Part shown: positions 45,807 to 57,201 of the stretch, in pieces
Layout: each line of letters starts with the position of its first letter
Numbering within the stretch: position 1 is the first letter of the stretch
Source of the DNA: Clonostachys chloroleuca
Lineage: Eukaryota; Ascomycota; Sordariomycetes; Hypocreales; Bionectriaceae
Reading direction: 5' to 3'
Assembly: GCA_037952775.1 (NCBI GenBank)
Contig: JBANAY010000003.1
Location: 23,002,001-23,066,000, forward strand
DNA length: 64,000 bases
Notes under the pieces: model-generated
What the model was told of the DNA's origin: nothing
Databases searched by the model: none
What the model saw: the letters and a program-made list of their open reading frames with translations, nothing else
Program-made: the position numbers and the translations under genes

Positions 45807-46539
45807 GTTGAAATTGTAATTATTGGAGTGTGTAAGAGGGGATGTAGTGAAGCAAATGATGGTTCAAATTTTGAGAGCTGCAAAAATAACTTGCAAGAGG
45901 CATTCAATGAACAAAATCTAGCAAGAGCTCTCCTTTAAGCTACTTTGACCTGTTGGGTTAGATGATAATCGGATTGAGCTCCCCATCAAGGTTGAATTAG
46001 GGAATAACCCAAGACCTCACAAGTACCTCCACACGAGTGGGGCTAGAGTTTGAACCTTGCAGAATGGGGAACGAGTCCGACGGATTGTAAGGCGGGCTCG
46101 ATTCTCCGGTGCGGAGAGATTGGATGGCACCTCCACATTCATCCCTGATACAGGCGGCCAATCCTGGCATTTGTCCATCGATCATTGCAGCAGCTACGGA
46201 TCATGTTATCCAAAAGATGATTGATTACAAGCCATCGGGGTGGCTCAAAGTCCGACGAACTTGTCCGATCAACCACAGTGCGTAGGAGAATCAAAGTCCT
46301 AGAACAATCAGGGCGCCAAGTCTCCTTCGTTTCAGGGATTTATTGTATCTTCCCTGAAGGGCTAGACCTCTTTTCGGGAGCGAGACATCTGCATTCCAAG
46401 CTCGAGCAAAAGTCTAATAGCAACTCTAATCAACACGAGAGCTGGAAGTCAATTTGTCTTTTGCAATTTAAGAGTTGCGATCGATCTCCTTATTTTGAAA
46501 CCCAGTGAACTTGGGAAACCCTGGCTAGGATTCATCGAC
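45807..46539. other. divergent promoter of the lyase-family and aminotransferase genes
   Basis: Contains the CTCCG-GTG-CGGAG palindrome (46103-46117) and no coding feature. A partly tRNA-like stretch around 46050-46110 was rejected. Confidence 0.5.
46103..46117. promoter_or_regulatory. candidate Zn2Cys6 binding site, everted CCG-N3-CGG
   Basis: TCTCCG-GTG-CGGAGA, perfect 6-bp arms with a 3-bp spacer. Zn2Cys6 dimers commonly bind paired CGG triplets. It lies about 300 bp from the lyase-family ATG and 420 bp from the aminotransferase ATG. Which regulator binds is unknown. Confidence 0.5.
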
Positions 46540-47904
46540 ATGCCAGAGTTTATCAATCTGCAGCTTGGCTGGCCAACACCGTCTCTGTTCCCAGCAGAGG
46601 ATGTGTTGGACGGTGCCTCAAGGATTCTTCAGTCACCCAAGAAGACGGCTTCGGCTCTCATTTACGGTCCAGATGCTGGCTACGTCCCTCTCCGTGAGAA
46701 CATTGCCGCCTGGCTCACCGAGTCATACAAGCCTTCTGGTGGCACGATCAATGCTGATCGAATTTGTGTCTCCAATGGCGCATCAGCGAACCTGGGCAAC
46801 ATTCTGTCCAAGTTTACTGAGCCAGGATACACCAGACGGATATGGATGATCGAACCCAGTTACTTCCTCGCCTGCCCCATCTTCACCGATTCAGGTTTCG
46901 CAGGTTGCCTGAGGGGGGTTCCCGAAGATGAGGAAGGTCTGGACATCGAGTTCCTGCGCGCTGCACTTAAAAGTGTTGAAGCAGAGCCAGGTCATCCTGC
47001 AGCTCCAAAGTTCAAGACTGATGCTCGGTATAAAAAGATCTATAAACATATCATCTATGCCGTCCCTACCTTTTCCAACCCCAGCGGCAAAACAATGTCT
47101 CTCCGCCGGCGGCAGGATCTAGTACGTCTAGCTCGAGAATTCGATTGTCTCGTGGTTACAGATGACGTCTACGATGTCCTAAGATGGCCCAAGGACGCCA
47201 AGAACCCCCTTTCATCTTATTTGGGTGCTATTCCACCTCGTATCGTCGATGTTGACCGTACCCTGGACGGAGGGCCTAGTCAACCTTGGGGCAATGCCGT
47301 TAGCAATGGGTCTTTCTCTAAAATTATAGCCCCTGGCATACGCACCGGGTGGACTGAGGCAACGCCAGCGTTCGCTCTGTCTCTCTCTGAATTGGGAGCG
47401 ACGAGATCCGGCGGCTGTCCCACTCAGATTGCTGGTACATTTGTGGCCGAGATGATTGGCACTGGTCGTCTGCAGTCCCATATTTCGGATGTTCTGATAC
47501 CCACATACAGTGCACGTTACCATGCCATGTTCCGTGCTATAGATGAGTACTTGATACCGTTGGGGTTCAAGGTGTCGACTGGCAAGCCTTATGAGGAGAC
47601 CAATGCGGTCGTCAACGGCCACGGGCCTGCTGTTCCCGTAGCTGGAGGTTACTTTACGTATCTGACAGTCCCTGCTGATTTACCAGTTGACACCGGTAGG
47701 CTCGCAGCGATGGCAATGGAGAAGTATGATCTCAAGTTTGCTTTCGGAGCTATGATGGCCGTGGAAGGCGATGAAGGGAGTTTGCAACGATCTGTCGGCG
47801 GATACGGAAATGGAATACGGCTGTGCTGGGCGTGGCACCCGGAGGATGAGATCATTGAAGGCATCCAGAGACTAGCAAGCCTTGTAAAAGAGGTTAAACA
47901 GTAA
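46540..47904 (+). CDS. PLP-dependent class I/II aminotransferase
   Basis: Single exon, 454 residues from MPEFINLQLGWPTPS; no in-frame ATG lies upstream. Fold type I landmarks are YGPDAGYVPLR near 42-52, the SNGASANLGN cofactor loop, N180-P181 in TFSNPSG, D208/Y211 in TDDVYD (pyridine-ring contact), K261 in SFSKIIAPG for the Schiff base, and R268 in GIRTGW. It resembles the YER152C-type or valine-pyruvate/aminoadipate-like fungal aminotransferases. It would move an amino group between an amino acid and a 2-oxo acid in the cytosol. It is divergently paired with the lyase-family gene and followed by the glutamine-amidotransferase-fold gene on the other strand. Substrate unknown; within the cluster it could convert an amino acid released upstream to its oxo acid. 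Confidence 0.9.
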   Translation: MPEFINLQLGWPTPSLFPAEDVLDGASRILQSPKKTASALIYGPDAGYVPLRENIAAWLTESYKPSGGTINADRICVSNGASANLGNILSKFTEPGYTRRIWMIEPSYFLACPIFTDSGFAGCLRGVPEDEEGLDIEFLRAALKSVEAEPGHPAAPKFKTDARYKKIYKHIIYAVPTFSNPSGKTMSLRRRQDLVRLAREFDCLVVTDDVYDVLRWPKDAKNPLSSYLGAIPPRIVDVDRTLDGGPSQPWGNAVSNGSFSKIIAPGIRTGWTEATPAFALSLSELGATRSGGCPTQIAGTFVAEMIGTGRLQSHISDVLIPTYSARYHAMFRAIDEYLIPLGFKVSTGKPYEETNAVVNGHGPAVPVAGGYFTYLTVPADLPVDTGRLAAMAMEKYDLKFAFGAMMAVEGDEGSLQRSVGGYGNGIRLCWAWHPEDEIIEGIQRLASLVKEVKQ

Positions 47905-48253
47905 TTAGTGACATTTCACCTAATGTTCCTAGACAGTAATAAACATGGCTATTCTAATCTAGAAACAAAAATATCCAAATACGCACACGAATATACGTTT
48001 CAACGGCATAAAATTAAATACTACTAGTCCAATTCTCTGCGTAGTCGACGTGATAAGGGAACGAACTCTTCATACAATCTCGGATTTCTTAAAGGAAATA
48101 TCACTCATGTTTCCTCTCTCAAGGAATTTTATCAAAGGTTTGCATTTGATTATCCATGGTGTTCAAAATATGGCTGAAATATCTGGCAACGTTTCTAGCC
48201 TTATCATAGCCCTTCATACACCACCCGTAGATTACTTATTCTATCGACCTTCA
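47905..48253. other. gene-free stretch between convergent genes
   Basis: 3' flanks of the aminotransferase and the amidotransferase-fold gene. Nothing else seen. Confidence 0.4.
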
Positions 48254-49075
48254 TCATAGAGGCGGTGTCATCAGCCCTCCAATGCCTTCAACTGCCTGTC
48301 GACCTTCCATCATGAACTTCACCACCATATTGGCAGCGACTTCAGAGTCATCGTCCAGATCCGTATTGTCCAATGCACTTTGGAGAATTTGCGCATCCCA
48401 TTTAGCCCCGAAAACCTTCAGAGTCTCCGAGTTGATGAACCGATCAAACTCAAAGTGGCCTTGGTAAGTTAGCACGCGACCAGGCTCGTATACGCCCTGT
48501 ATAGCGCATTTATCGGTGCTTCCCATTGTGATCCAAGAGCTAGGTAGAGCTTCAGGGGAGGGAATGTTCACGTTGTCGGAGTGGATGAATTGAAGCCGCA
48601 GGGAAGGCTGGTCGTAGCAGGCCTTTCTGTAAGCTGGGGTAACTTTGATCTCATGAACCCCAATTTCCCATCCTTGTGGATTTTTTGCCACATAAGCACC
48701 ATAATTGCTTAATATACTCTGGCAGATGATCTGATGTCCAAAGCAACTGCCGAAGAGCCGAACTTGAGGGTAGTTTTGATATACGTCGAGAAGATAGGCA
48801 TCCAGCTTGTGTATCCACTGAATATCATCATAGGACGAAGAAGCAGAGCCAGTGACGAGAAGGGTGTCGAAATCGGATGGTGATCGAGGATACTCGCCAC
48901 GTACAACATCGAAATCCTCGGCCTCAATGGTAATGTGGGGTGCAACTCGAGAAGCAGCGGCAACTAAGAGGTCGTGGAAAATGTTTCCATAACTGCCTCT
49001 TTTCGCGACAACATTCGGCACAGGGGTGTCGGCGTTGAGCATAGCAATGCGTATAGTTCTCGGCAGTGCAATCAT
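48254..49075 (-). CDS. class I glutamine amidotransferase-fold hydrolase (gamma-glutamyl-peptidase-like)
   Basis: Single exon, 273 residues from MIALPRTIRIAML; the frame starts 19 codons earlier with unlikely basic residues. The nucleophile C111 in FGSCFGHQ, and H207/E209 in YQGHFEF, form the class I triad. LLVTGSASSSYDD (72-84) is the usual oxyanion region. No synthase domain is fused. Stand-alone members are annotated as GMP-synthase-like, and include the plant gamma-glutamyl peptidases, which act on gamma-glutamyl conjugates. With a 5-oxoprolinase in the same block, hydrolysis of a gamma-glutamyl bond is attractive but inferred. It is divergent from the MFS transporter and would be cytosolic. 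Confidence 0.88.
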   Translation of the reverse strand: MIALPRTIRIAMLNADTPVPNVVAKRGSYGNIFHDLLVAAASRVAPHITIEAEDFDVVRGEYPRSPSDFDTLLVTGSASSSYDDIQWIHKLDAYLLDVYQNYPQVRLFGSCFGHQIICQSILSNYGAYVAKNPQGWEIGVHEIKVTPAYRKACYDQPSLRLQFIHSDNVNIPSPEALPSSWITMGSTDKCAIQGVYEPGRVLTYQGHFEFDRFINSETLKVFGAKWDAQILQSALDNTDLDDDSEVAANMVVKFMMEGRQAVEGIGGLMTPPL

Positions 49076-50066
49076 GGTGGCTGTCGTGTCTTGTTCGTTA
49101 TGATTTGTTCTGAGGACTCGCCCGCGTTTCATACTGCTTGCTCAGCTTGGAGGTTTGACTTTATGAAGAATATATGTTCCCGAAACAGGGTACAATGGAT
49201 AATACCAAAGGTTGGGTATCAATGACTGGCAAAGCCAAAAGGGCATCAATCAATAACTAGTCGGTGGCAAGGATTTCAGGGGACATAGAAAAATGCACGG
49301 AACCTCAAGACTTGAACGGTCGTCAGGAACTTAGGAGTTTCAATTACCGTACAAGCTGTTTCCCAACATATCACATCATTCAAAAAACAGAATAGTCTTC
49401 GGATTCTCACCATCAGTCCAGTAGCTTGAGCTCAGATATTCCCGCGCCGACGTTTCCGTAGCAAAATGATTCATGAGAGACACAGGGACCAGCAGTAGAG
49501 ATTCGGACTGACTTTCCGTCACTCTCGCATTCCAAGAGTCCGACTTATCCCTGTCGGTGACCCACCTCCGGGTTGATAACCACCACGCAAGAGTCATGCA
49601 TTTCTCCACCCACCCCGATTCCAAGCCATCCTCACTATCTACGCGCATCAGTCCATCTCCTGCCATAGTGGCTGGCCTGTATCAATTGAAGGGAAGACAG
49701 CTTAGCCCCATTCCAGAACCAGCCATCGTTTGGGTCGACACCACTACGCACTCACATATCCGCTGCTTGCTGCTCTCTCCTCATTTGGCTGGCCCGTCGT
49801 TCTGGATCTCCAACCCATGCACGGTTCTGATATGGCACGTTAATCTGGGCTCAAGCTTGGTTTGCACACTGTGACAAGCTTTGGCAACAGCGACCCGGAG
49901 ATAGCAACCTTGCACACCACCATAACATTCAATACCATCCAACTCTGTATAAAGACTGCCGACTCCAACCACTCTGCCTTCCGTTTTCGAGGCCGACTTT
50001 GCTCCATTGCAGCTTCCCATAAACCACCGAGAACCTTTCTCATCATTCACACATTCGAACCTCATC
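49076..50066. other. divergent promoter of the amidotransferase-fold and MFS genes
   Basis: Contains CTCCGGG at 49566-49572, its reverse complement CCCGGAG at 49894-49900, and TATAAA at 49948-49953 for the transporter. No coding feature. Confidence 0.5.
49948..49953 (+). promoter_or_regulatory. TATA box of the MFS transporter gene
   Basis: TATAAA, 114 nt upstream of the ATG at 50067. Confidence 0.5.
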
Positions 50067-51700
50067 ATGGCGGACAACAGCAAAGCCGCCAAAGTATCTA
50101 CACTCTCGCCAGGCGAGGTGGAGGACAATTCCTCCATTGCCCGCGGCAAAGTCGATCATCACAACATCACCGATGCGAACAGCGACGTCGATGTCGCGGC
50201 CAAATATGCCAACATGTTCACCAATGGTGAAACCTACTCGATCGCTGAGTGGGTGAAGCTCCGGTGGAAGCTCGACCTGCGCCTTGTGCCTCTGCTGTGG
50301 TTCAACGTCACGCTTGGAGCCATGGACAAAGTGACGACGGCTACAGCTTCTCTATATTCATTCAGAGAAGACACTGGACTCTCTGGCGATCGATATAGTT
50401 GGGTTGGGAGCGCGTTCTACGTAAGAATAACCCTGGGGGATGATGGCTCCGATGTTACACCCTGCTAACATGACACAACGTTTCCTAGTTCGGTTATCTA
50501 GTTTGGTGTCTTCCTAGTGGAAGCCTCCTTCAAAAATACCCAATCGCCAAGCTGATGTGTGTTGCCCAGATTCTCTGGGGCTTGATCCTCATTGGAACTG
50601 GATTCGCCAACAACTTCGCCTCGCTGATGGCGTTGCGCGTTCTCCTCGGTGCGCTCGAAGCTCCCATCGTCCCAGGAAACTTTCTTGTTCTCAGCATGTG
50701 GTACACGCGTCGCGAGCAGCCCCTCCGTACGGGGTTGATGTATACTGGTCTTTCTGTCTGTTTCACCGGCCCCATCGGTTGGGGTATTGGCTTCTTGGTG
50801 GACGACCACAAGTGGCGCTCCATGTTCTGGATTACAGGTGCCATGACAATCGTTTGGGCAGTTGTCATTGGTTTCTTCCTCCCTGACAATCCGGTCAAGG
50901 CCAAGTTTGTCACCGAGCGTGAGAAGGCTATTGTCGTTGACCGCCTCCGTGCTGATCAGACGGGTGTTGAGAATAAGCAATTCAAGAAGGATCAACTCAT
51001 CGAGGCCCTGACCGACCCCAAGACATGGCTCATGTTCTTCTTCCACATCGCCATCTCTATTCCCAACGGTGGTCTGACCAACTTTGCCCCTCTCGTTATC
51101 AAGGGCCTTGGGTATACTTCGCAACGATCAACCCTCCTTATGATGCCTACTGGAATCATCCAAACCTTGTCTTCTTATATTTGCAACGGAGGTGTCTTCC
51201 TCTGCGCAAAGTACTTCCCTACCAAGCACTGCCGATCAGCGTGGGTTATTTTCGGCATCATTGTTGGCCTCATCTCTGCTGTGTTCCTTTACACCTTGCC
51301 CCTGACAGACTATCAGGGGCGACTTGCTGCTTTGTACATGTCCTACTTTTATCTAGGGCCTTACATTGTAAGCTTGGGAATCAACACGGCCAACACGGCC
51401 GGGCACACCAAGAAGGTCACTGTGAACGCCCTCATTTTCATCGCATACTGTGTGTCCAACATTATTGGCCCTCAGTTCTTCAAATCCGAGCAAGCCCCCG
51501 TTTACAGTCTGGGCATGGGTGCCATTCTCGGCAGTTATGTTCTCGCCATGATCGTCATGGTTCTCTACGCTACGTACTGCTGGTGGGAGAACCGCAGGCG
51601 AGATGCTGTTGACGAGTCGGCTGGACAACAAGCGCATACTGATACTGATTTCCGGGATCTCACGGATAAGCAGAACATTCATTTCAGATATGTCTGGTAA
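50067..51700 (+). CDS. MFS transporter of the allantoate permease (Dal5) family
   Basis: Exons 50067-50420 and 50489-51700; 521 residues. About 12 membrane spans are visible. The segment LRWKLDLRLVPLLWFNVTLGAMDKVTTATASLYSF is the family's first span with the conserved D-K pair, and GYLVWCLPSGSLLQKYPIAKLM is the MFS loop 2-3 region. The C-terminus DFRDLTDKQNIHFRYVW matches the DLTD(K/R)xNxxFRY motif at the C-terminus of many Dal5-like anion:cation symporters. Relatives import allantoate, ureidosuccinate, dipeptides, nicotinate, pantothenate or biotin. Located in the plasma membrane. Divergent from the amidotransferase-fold gene and upstream of the 5-oxoprolinase on the same strand, it is the likely importer of the cluster substrate. 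Confidence 0.92.
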
Positions 51701-52988
51701 AGTCTCGGGTGAGATAAGTTTCCTCACGGAGAGACGGACAGCCAGGGTTTGTTGGTGGGCATATTTGTATTGGAAGAGTGAATTATTACTACCTAAGCAC
51801 TATCATCTACCTCCAGTACGAGTATTTAGCTAGTAGGTAATACGGAATTATTCAAATTGCACCCTGATGTCCCCTCATGCCAGCCTCTCTGAACCCACTC
51901 CCAAAAACAACCTAGTCTCAACAGAAGCAAGGCTTCCACGATGAGCATCATTCCCCAGATTGATGCAGACTAGTGAATTCACCCTTCCCCGGATTCCTTT
52001 CATAGGTGACATGGGTGGGCAGCTAAATGCTGTTTAGATTCTACATATGGTGCAGCTAGAGGAACAGGGTAATCCCACAGCTGAAGGTCAACTTTCCCCT
52101 CCTTTTCAATATTATTATGGAATACGATGCTTCATCCATAGTGTTATATTCACCCTACGTTTCTGTTCTACTTTAGCTTCGTCACGCAGATTTGAGATGC
52201 CTGGGCCAGACAGTTATGCTACCCTGTAGGTTGTCAACATACCGGCCAGACCAACGAGGTCGGCGCCCACATCTATCGAACCGCACCCCTTTACATTAGA
52301 ACAAGGCCGCCCCATTACAACTGTGAGGCACTTTTCGATGCCTTCAATTCGCAGCCAATTGTTACGCCCATCGCAAAGGCATTGTTTGGCTTATTGTGTT
52401 GTCTTTTGGCGTTGTGACGGGGATTAAGTGTGGGACAAAGTACCCAGGTATATGCCCCGCTTTATACGCTATCCACAGACGGACTAGCGCAATATTCTTA
52501 CGTCATGAGCGGCTTCATCCCCGTCTAACGACTCCGAAAAATGACTGGCTCAGTATTGGTCTGGGGTAAATACAGGGTCTCGGTCCCCGATGGACCCTGG
52601 ACTTTCGGAGTCTGAGTCCTATCAGCTCGACCTTTCGGCGACAACTTACCGAGAGCTTATCTCCTCATTTGCCGCATGACTTCTAGGTGCATGCGGCCGC
52701 TACAATCTTGCCTTGGTGGACTTCTATTCACGCTTGAGTGCGTAGCGTCTCCAAGCATGCACAGGCGGATGCCTCGGGGTCGGACATTATGATCACTGCG
52801 GGCTGGAACACCGTTCTCCTGGCTATGTAGCCTTCGGCAAGCTGCCGAGCTACTCGTGGTAGTTTGCGGGGAGGACTGATTGATAGTACTTCATCATCAC
52901 CGTATGTGCATGCCATACGCATATCATCCCACAGGAGATCGCATTCGAATAATCTAATTACAGCTTACCATCGTGCCCCAAGCCCATC
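51701..52988. other. gene-free stretch upstream of 5-oxoprolinase
   Basis: 1.3 kb. It holds the nested inverted repeats at 52530-52612 listed below and no coding feature. Confidence 0.5.
52530..52612. repeat. nested inverted repeats in the 5-oxoprolinase promoter
   Basis: Outer arms GACTCCGAAA (52530-52539) and TTTCGGAGTC (52603-52612), perfect 10 bp. Inner arms CAGGGTC (52573-52579) and GACCCTG (52593-52599). They could be paired regulator sites or an extrudable hairpin, about 380 bp before the ATG. Confidence 0.55.
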
Positions 52989-55900
52989 ATGCCTTTCATC
53001 AATGGGACAGCGTCACCAAGCCCCAAAATCCGCATTGCCATTGACAGAGGCGGCACCTTCACAGACTGTCTGGGTATTGTGCCGGGGAAGCCAGACATCC
53101 TTGTCAAGTTGTTGAGCAATGACCCAACCAACTACCCAGATGCGCCTACAGAAGGTATTCGCAGAATCCTGGAGACTGCCACGGGGAAGACCATTCCTCG
53201 AGGCCAACAAATCGACACAAACGATATCGAATCCATCAAGATGGGCACGACAGTGGCTACAAATGCCCTGCTCGAGCGATCCTCAACACCATGCGCTCTC
53301 GTAGTAACGCGAGGTTTCAAAGATCTCCTAAATATTGGAGACCAGACCCGTCCCAAACTATTCGATCTCAACATTCGCCGCCCTGAGACCTTATTCAAGG
53401 ACGTTCTAGAAATAGACGAGCGTGTAACTTTACATGATTCAACCGAAGATGCAACAAGCCTGAGTGACCCAGAACGGGGTTCCTTTGACTTGAGAAAAGG
53501 AGCTGGCGGCGAAGCAATTCGTATTCTGAAACCACTAGGTGAGCCTTCTATGTGGTGAAAGTTGGGAAACATTTGGAATGGTTTTAATAATCTCTTGTAG
53601 ACTCTGATGGCGCCAGAAAGGGGTTGCAGGAGCTATACGACAAGGGTGTCAGAGCTCTTGCCGTAACTCTTCTTCATTCATACACTTTCCCAGACCATGA
53701 GCTTCAACTCTCAGAGATCGCTGCCGAGATTGGCTTCACGCAAATATCTTTGTCATCGCAGATCTTCCCGATGATCAAGGCTATCTCAAGAGGCTACTCC
53801 GCCACTGCCGATGCCTACCTGACCCCTCTAACAAAAGCCTACATCGACGGCTTCCGAAAAGGATTCGTGGGCAATCTCGAGGATGCCAACGGCGCCCGTT
53901 GTGAGTTCATGCAGAGTGACGGTGGCCTAGTCGGATGGCAAAGCTTCAGCGGCTTGAAGGCCATCTTGTCTGGCCCAGCCGGAGGCGTTGTGGGCTTCAG
54001 CCGAACCTGCTACGACACGGAGCGCAAGAAACCAGTGATTGGCTTTGACATGGGTGGTACTAGTACCGATGTCTCCCGTTTTGCGGGCACATTGGAGCAT
54101 ACTTTTGAGTCCATTACTGCCGGTGTTACAATCCAGTCTCCCCAATTAGAAGTCGATACCGTTGCAGCTGGTAAGTGACTACCCCCTCAGTGATAGAATG
54201 ATCAAATAACTAACTTTTGCTCTTGTTTCTCATAGGCGGTGGCAGCATTCTTTCGTACAAGAACGGTCTTCTTCTCGCAGGCCCCGAGTCTGCGAGTGCG
54301 CATCCTGGTCCAGTTGCGTACCGCAAGGGAGGTCCTCTCACAGTCACAGATGCCAATCTTGTCCTTGGACGTCTCCAGGCAGCTTATTTCCCCAAGATAT
54401 TTGGCCCAGAGGAGAATGAGGCCCTGGATTACAACGGGGCAAGAGCCGCGTTCGAGAAGTTGCTTGTTCAAGTAAATGCAGATCTCGCAGCCACTGGCGC
54501 CAAGACAAAGACGGTGGAGGAGCTTGCGCTGGGATTCCTCCAAGTTGCCAATGAGACCATGTGTAGACCCATTCGGTCATTGACAGAGGCGAAAGGGTAT
54601 CGTACTTCAGATCACGAGCTTGCCGTGTTCGGAGGCGCCGGTGGACAGCACGCATGTGTAAGTACCTTGGCACACGAGATCCAATTGCACATCCGCTGAC
54701 ATTCTGGCAAATCTAGGCCATCGCCAGCAATTTGGGGATTGATCGCATTTTGATCCACAAATACTCTTCAATTCTGTCTGCCTATGGAATGGCACTTGCT
54801 GACCTTGGTGAGTTGGTCTTTCATGTTACCAATTTTCTGTTACCCGCATTTACTAACTGCAGTAGTTCATGATATCCAGCAGCCTTGCTCAGTTGAGCTC
54901 GATGGCTCTCTTGAAGAGCTAGATTTCCGACTCAAAGAGTTGGAGTCAACAGCGGCAGAGAAGCTTGTATCCGATGGGGCAGCCAGAGACTCTTTGGTCT
55001 TTGAGCATTTCCTCAATCTGCGCTATGTGGGCTCTGATACCACTTTCATGATCCCTCGCCCAGAGAACGGGGCATGGGCTGAGGCCTTCACGGCGGAACA
55101 TAAGAGGCAATTTTCCTTCATCATGACCGGCCGCGGTATCATCGTTGAAAATGTTCGCGTTCGCGCCACCGCCCAGAGCCCCTCCGTGGAGCCATCCTTC
55201 AACCTAGAGAAGCAGCTCTCGAGCTCGTCTCCCACTCCCGTCAAGGCTGACAAGGTCTCAGATACGGTCAAGATTTTCTTCGAGGGAGGCTGGACCGAAG
55301 CGCCTCTCTATTTCCTGACCTCGTTAGCAAAGGGAGATATGATCCAGGGACCAGCTATTATCCTAGACAACACACAAACCATCGTGGTGAATCCAACAAC
55401 CAAGGCCATCATCTTGGAACGTCATGTCGTCCTCGAGCTGGATCTCAAGGCATCTTCGAAGCCCCAGGAAGAAGTCGCCTTGGACAAGAAGAAGGTAGAC
55501 CCAGTTCAGCTCACGGTGATGGCACACCGTTTCATGAGCATTGCGGAGCAAATGGGACACGCATTACAGAAGACCAGTGTCTCGGTTAACATCAAAGAGC
55601 GTCTTGATTTCAGCTGTGCACTCTTCAGTCCCGACGGCAGACTAGTTGCGAACGCTCCCCACGTTCCTGTTCATCTGGGCTCGATGGAACAGGCCGTCAT
55701 GTACCAGCACAAGAAGTACGAGGGTCAGCTCCGACCCGGCGATGTCATTGTTGCCAATCATCCCATCTCTGGCGGCACCCACTTGCCAGACATTACCTGC
55801 GTCACACCAGTGTTCGACAACGAAGGAAAAAATATCATTTTCTATACCGCCTCTCGCGGTCACCATCAGGAAATCGGCGGTATTCTGCCCGGCTCCATGC

Positions 55901-57201
55901 CAGCAGGTAGCGTGGAGCTTTACGAAGAGGGCGCAGCCATCATCTCAGAGTTCCTCGTCCGTGACGGCGTATTCGATGAAGAGATGATCCGAAGAGTGAT
56001 GCTCGAGGAACCCGCCCAGTATCCTGGTTGCTCGGGTACCAGGAAGTTGGCAGACAACATCAACGACCTCAAAGCCCAGGTGTCTGCAAATGCCAAGGGA
56101 GCTGCGCTTGTCTCCGAGCTTATCGCAGAGCACGGTGTCGGTACGGTGCATTTCAATATGAATGCCATTACGGACAACGCCGAGGCATGTGTTCGTGACT
56201 TCCTCCTCCGCACGCACGCCGCAACCGGCGGAAAGCCTCTTTTCGCCCTGGACCATATGGATGATGGAACTCCTATTCAGCTGACTGTCACTATCGATCC
56301 CGAGACTGCCTCGGCACATTTTGACTGGACTGGCACTGGAGAGCAAGGCTACCATTCATTCAATGCTCCGCAGGCCATCACGCGAAGCGCTACGCTTTAC
56401 GTCCTTCGCTGCCTCATCAACCAAGACATTCCTCTCAATGAGGGTTGCCTACGTCCCCTTACTTTCACAATCCCGGAGGGCAGTATCTTAAACCCCTCGT
56501 ACGAGGCTGCAGTCTGCGCCGGTAACCCCATCACGTCGCAGCGAGTGACGGATGTTGTTATCAAGGCATTCGCCGCCTGTGCTGCAAGTCAAGGAGACTG
56601 CAACGTGGTCTCGTTCGGTATTGACGGCAACATTGATCCGGAAACTGGCAAGCTGGTTCCAGATACTGGTTTCGGTTACTGCGAGACAATCTGCGGCGGT
56701 AGCGGTGCAGGCCCCGGCTGGCATGGCACGAGCGGCGTCCATATTCACATGACGAACACCAAGATCTGTGATCCTGAGATTGTGGAGAAGCGGTATCCCA
56801 TCTTGCTACGAGAGTTCAGTATTCGAGATGGCAGTGGTGGCAAGGGGCAGTGGAATGGTGGCAACGGCATCCGGAGAGTCTACGAGTTTGCGAGAGACAT
56901 GGGATGCTCGATTGTAAGCGAACGACGTGTCACAAGGCCATATGGCATGAAGGGCGGCGAAGACGGAAAGTCTGGCGTCAACTACATTGTCAAGGGTGGG
57001 AATGGCGGCCGTTGGTGCAGAGTAGGTGGACGCAAGGACTTCAAGGTAGCCAAGGGTGACTGGTTCGTCATTGACACACCTGGAGGCGGTGGATGGGGCC
57101 CTCAGGCAGAAGCTGATACAGACGGAGATGCCGAAGTGCGGCATCCTGTGGAGAGAAGATTTGTGAGCCAGTTTCAGTTGGCACAGGAAACCAGCAACTA
57201 A
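52989..57201 (+). CDS. 5-oxoprolinase / hydantoinase A+B fusion protein
   Basis: Exons 52989-53538, 53601-54170, 54236-54657, 54717-54807 and 54863-57201; 1323 residues, the size of eukaryotic 5-oxoprolinase. The N-terminal hydantoinase A part has the phosphate/ATP motif DRGGTFTD (19-26), [13 protein letters not shown], and [21 protein letters not shown] closes the A half, followed by [22 protein letters not shown]. The hydantoinase B half starts near residue 690 ([19 protein letters not shown]) and includes [19 protein letters not shown] and a glycine-rich end with GGGGWGPQ. The enzyme hydrolyses 5-oxo-L-proline to glutamate using ATP. Related fusions act on hydantoins, so the exact ring substrate is not certain. 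Cytosolic. It is the longest gene in the candidate cluster and the only one whose chemistry is fairly specific. Confidence 0.93.

Noticed and set aside
46050..46120. Partly tRNA-like stretch with GGCTCGATTCTCC
   Set aside because: No cloverleaf can be drawn; the palindrome inside it is better explained as a regulator site in a divergent promoter.
50498..51124. 208-codon minus-strand ORF
   Set aside because: Antisense shadow of the MFS transporter; no family features.
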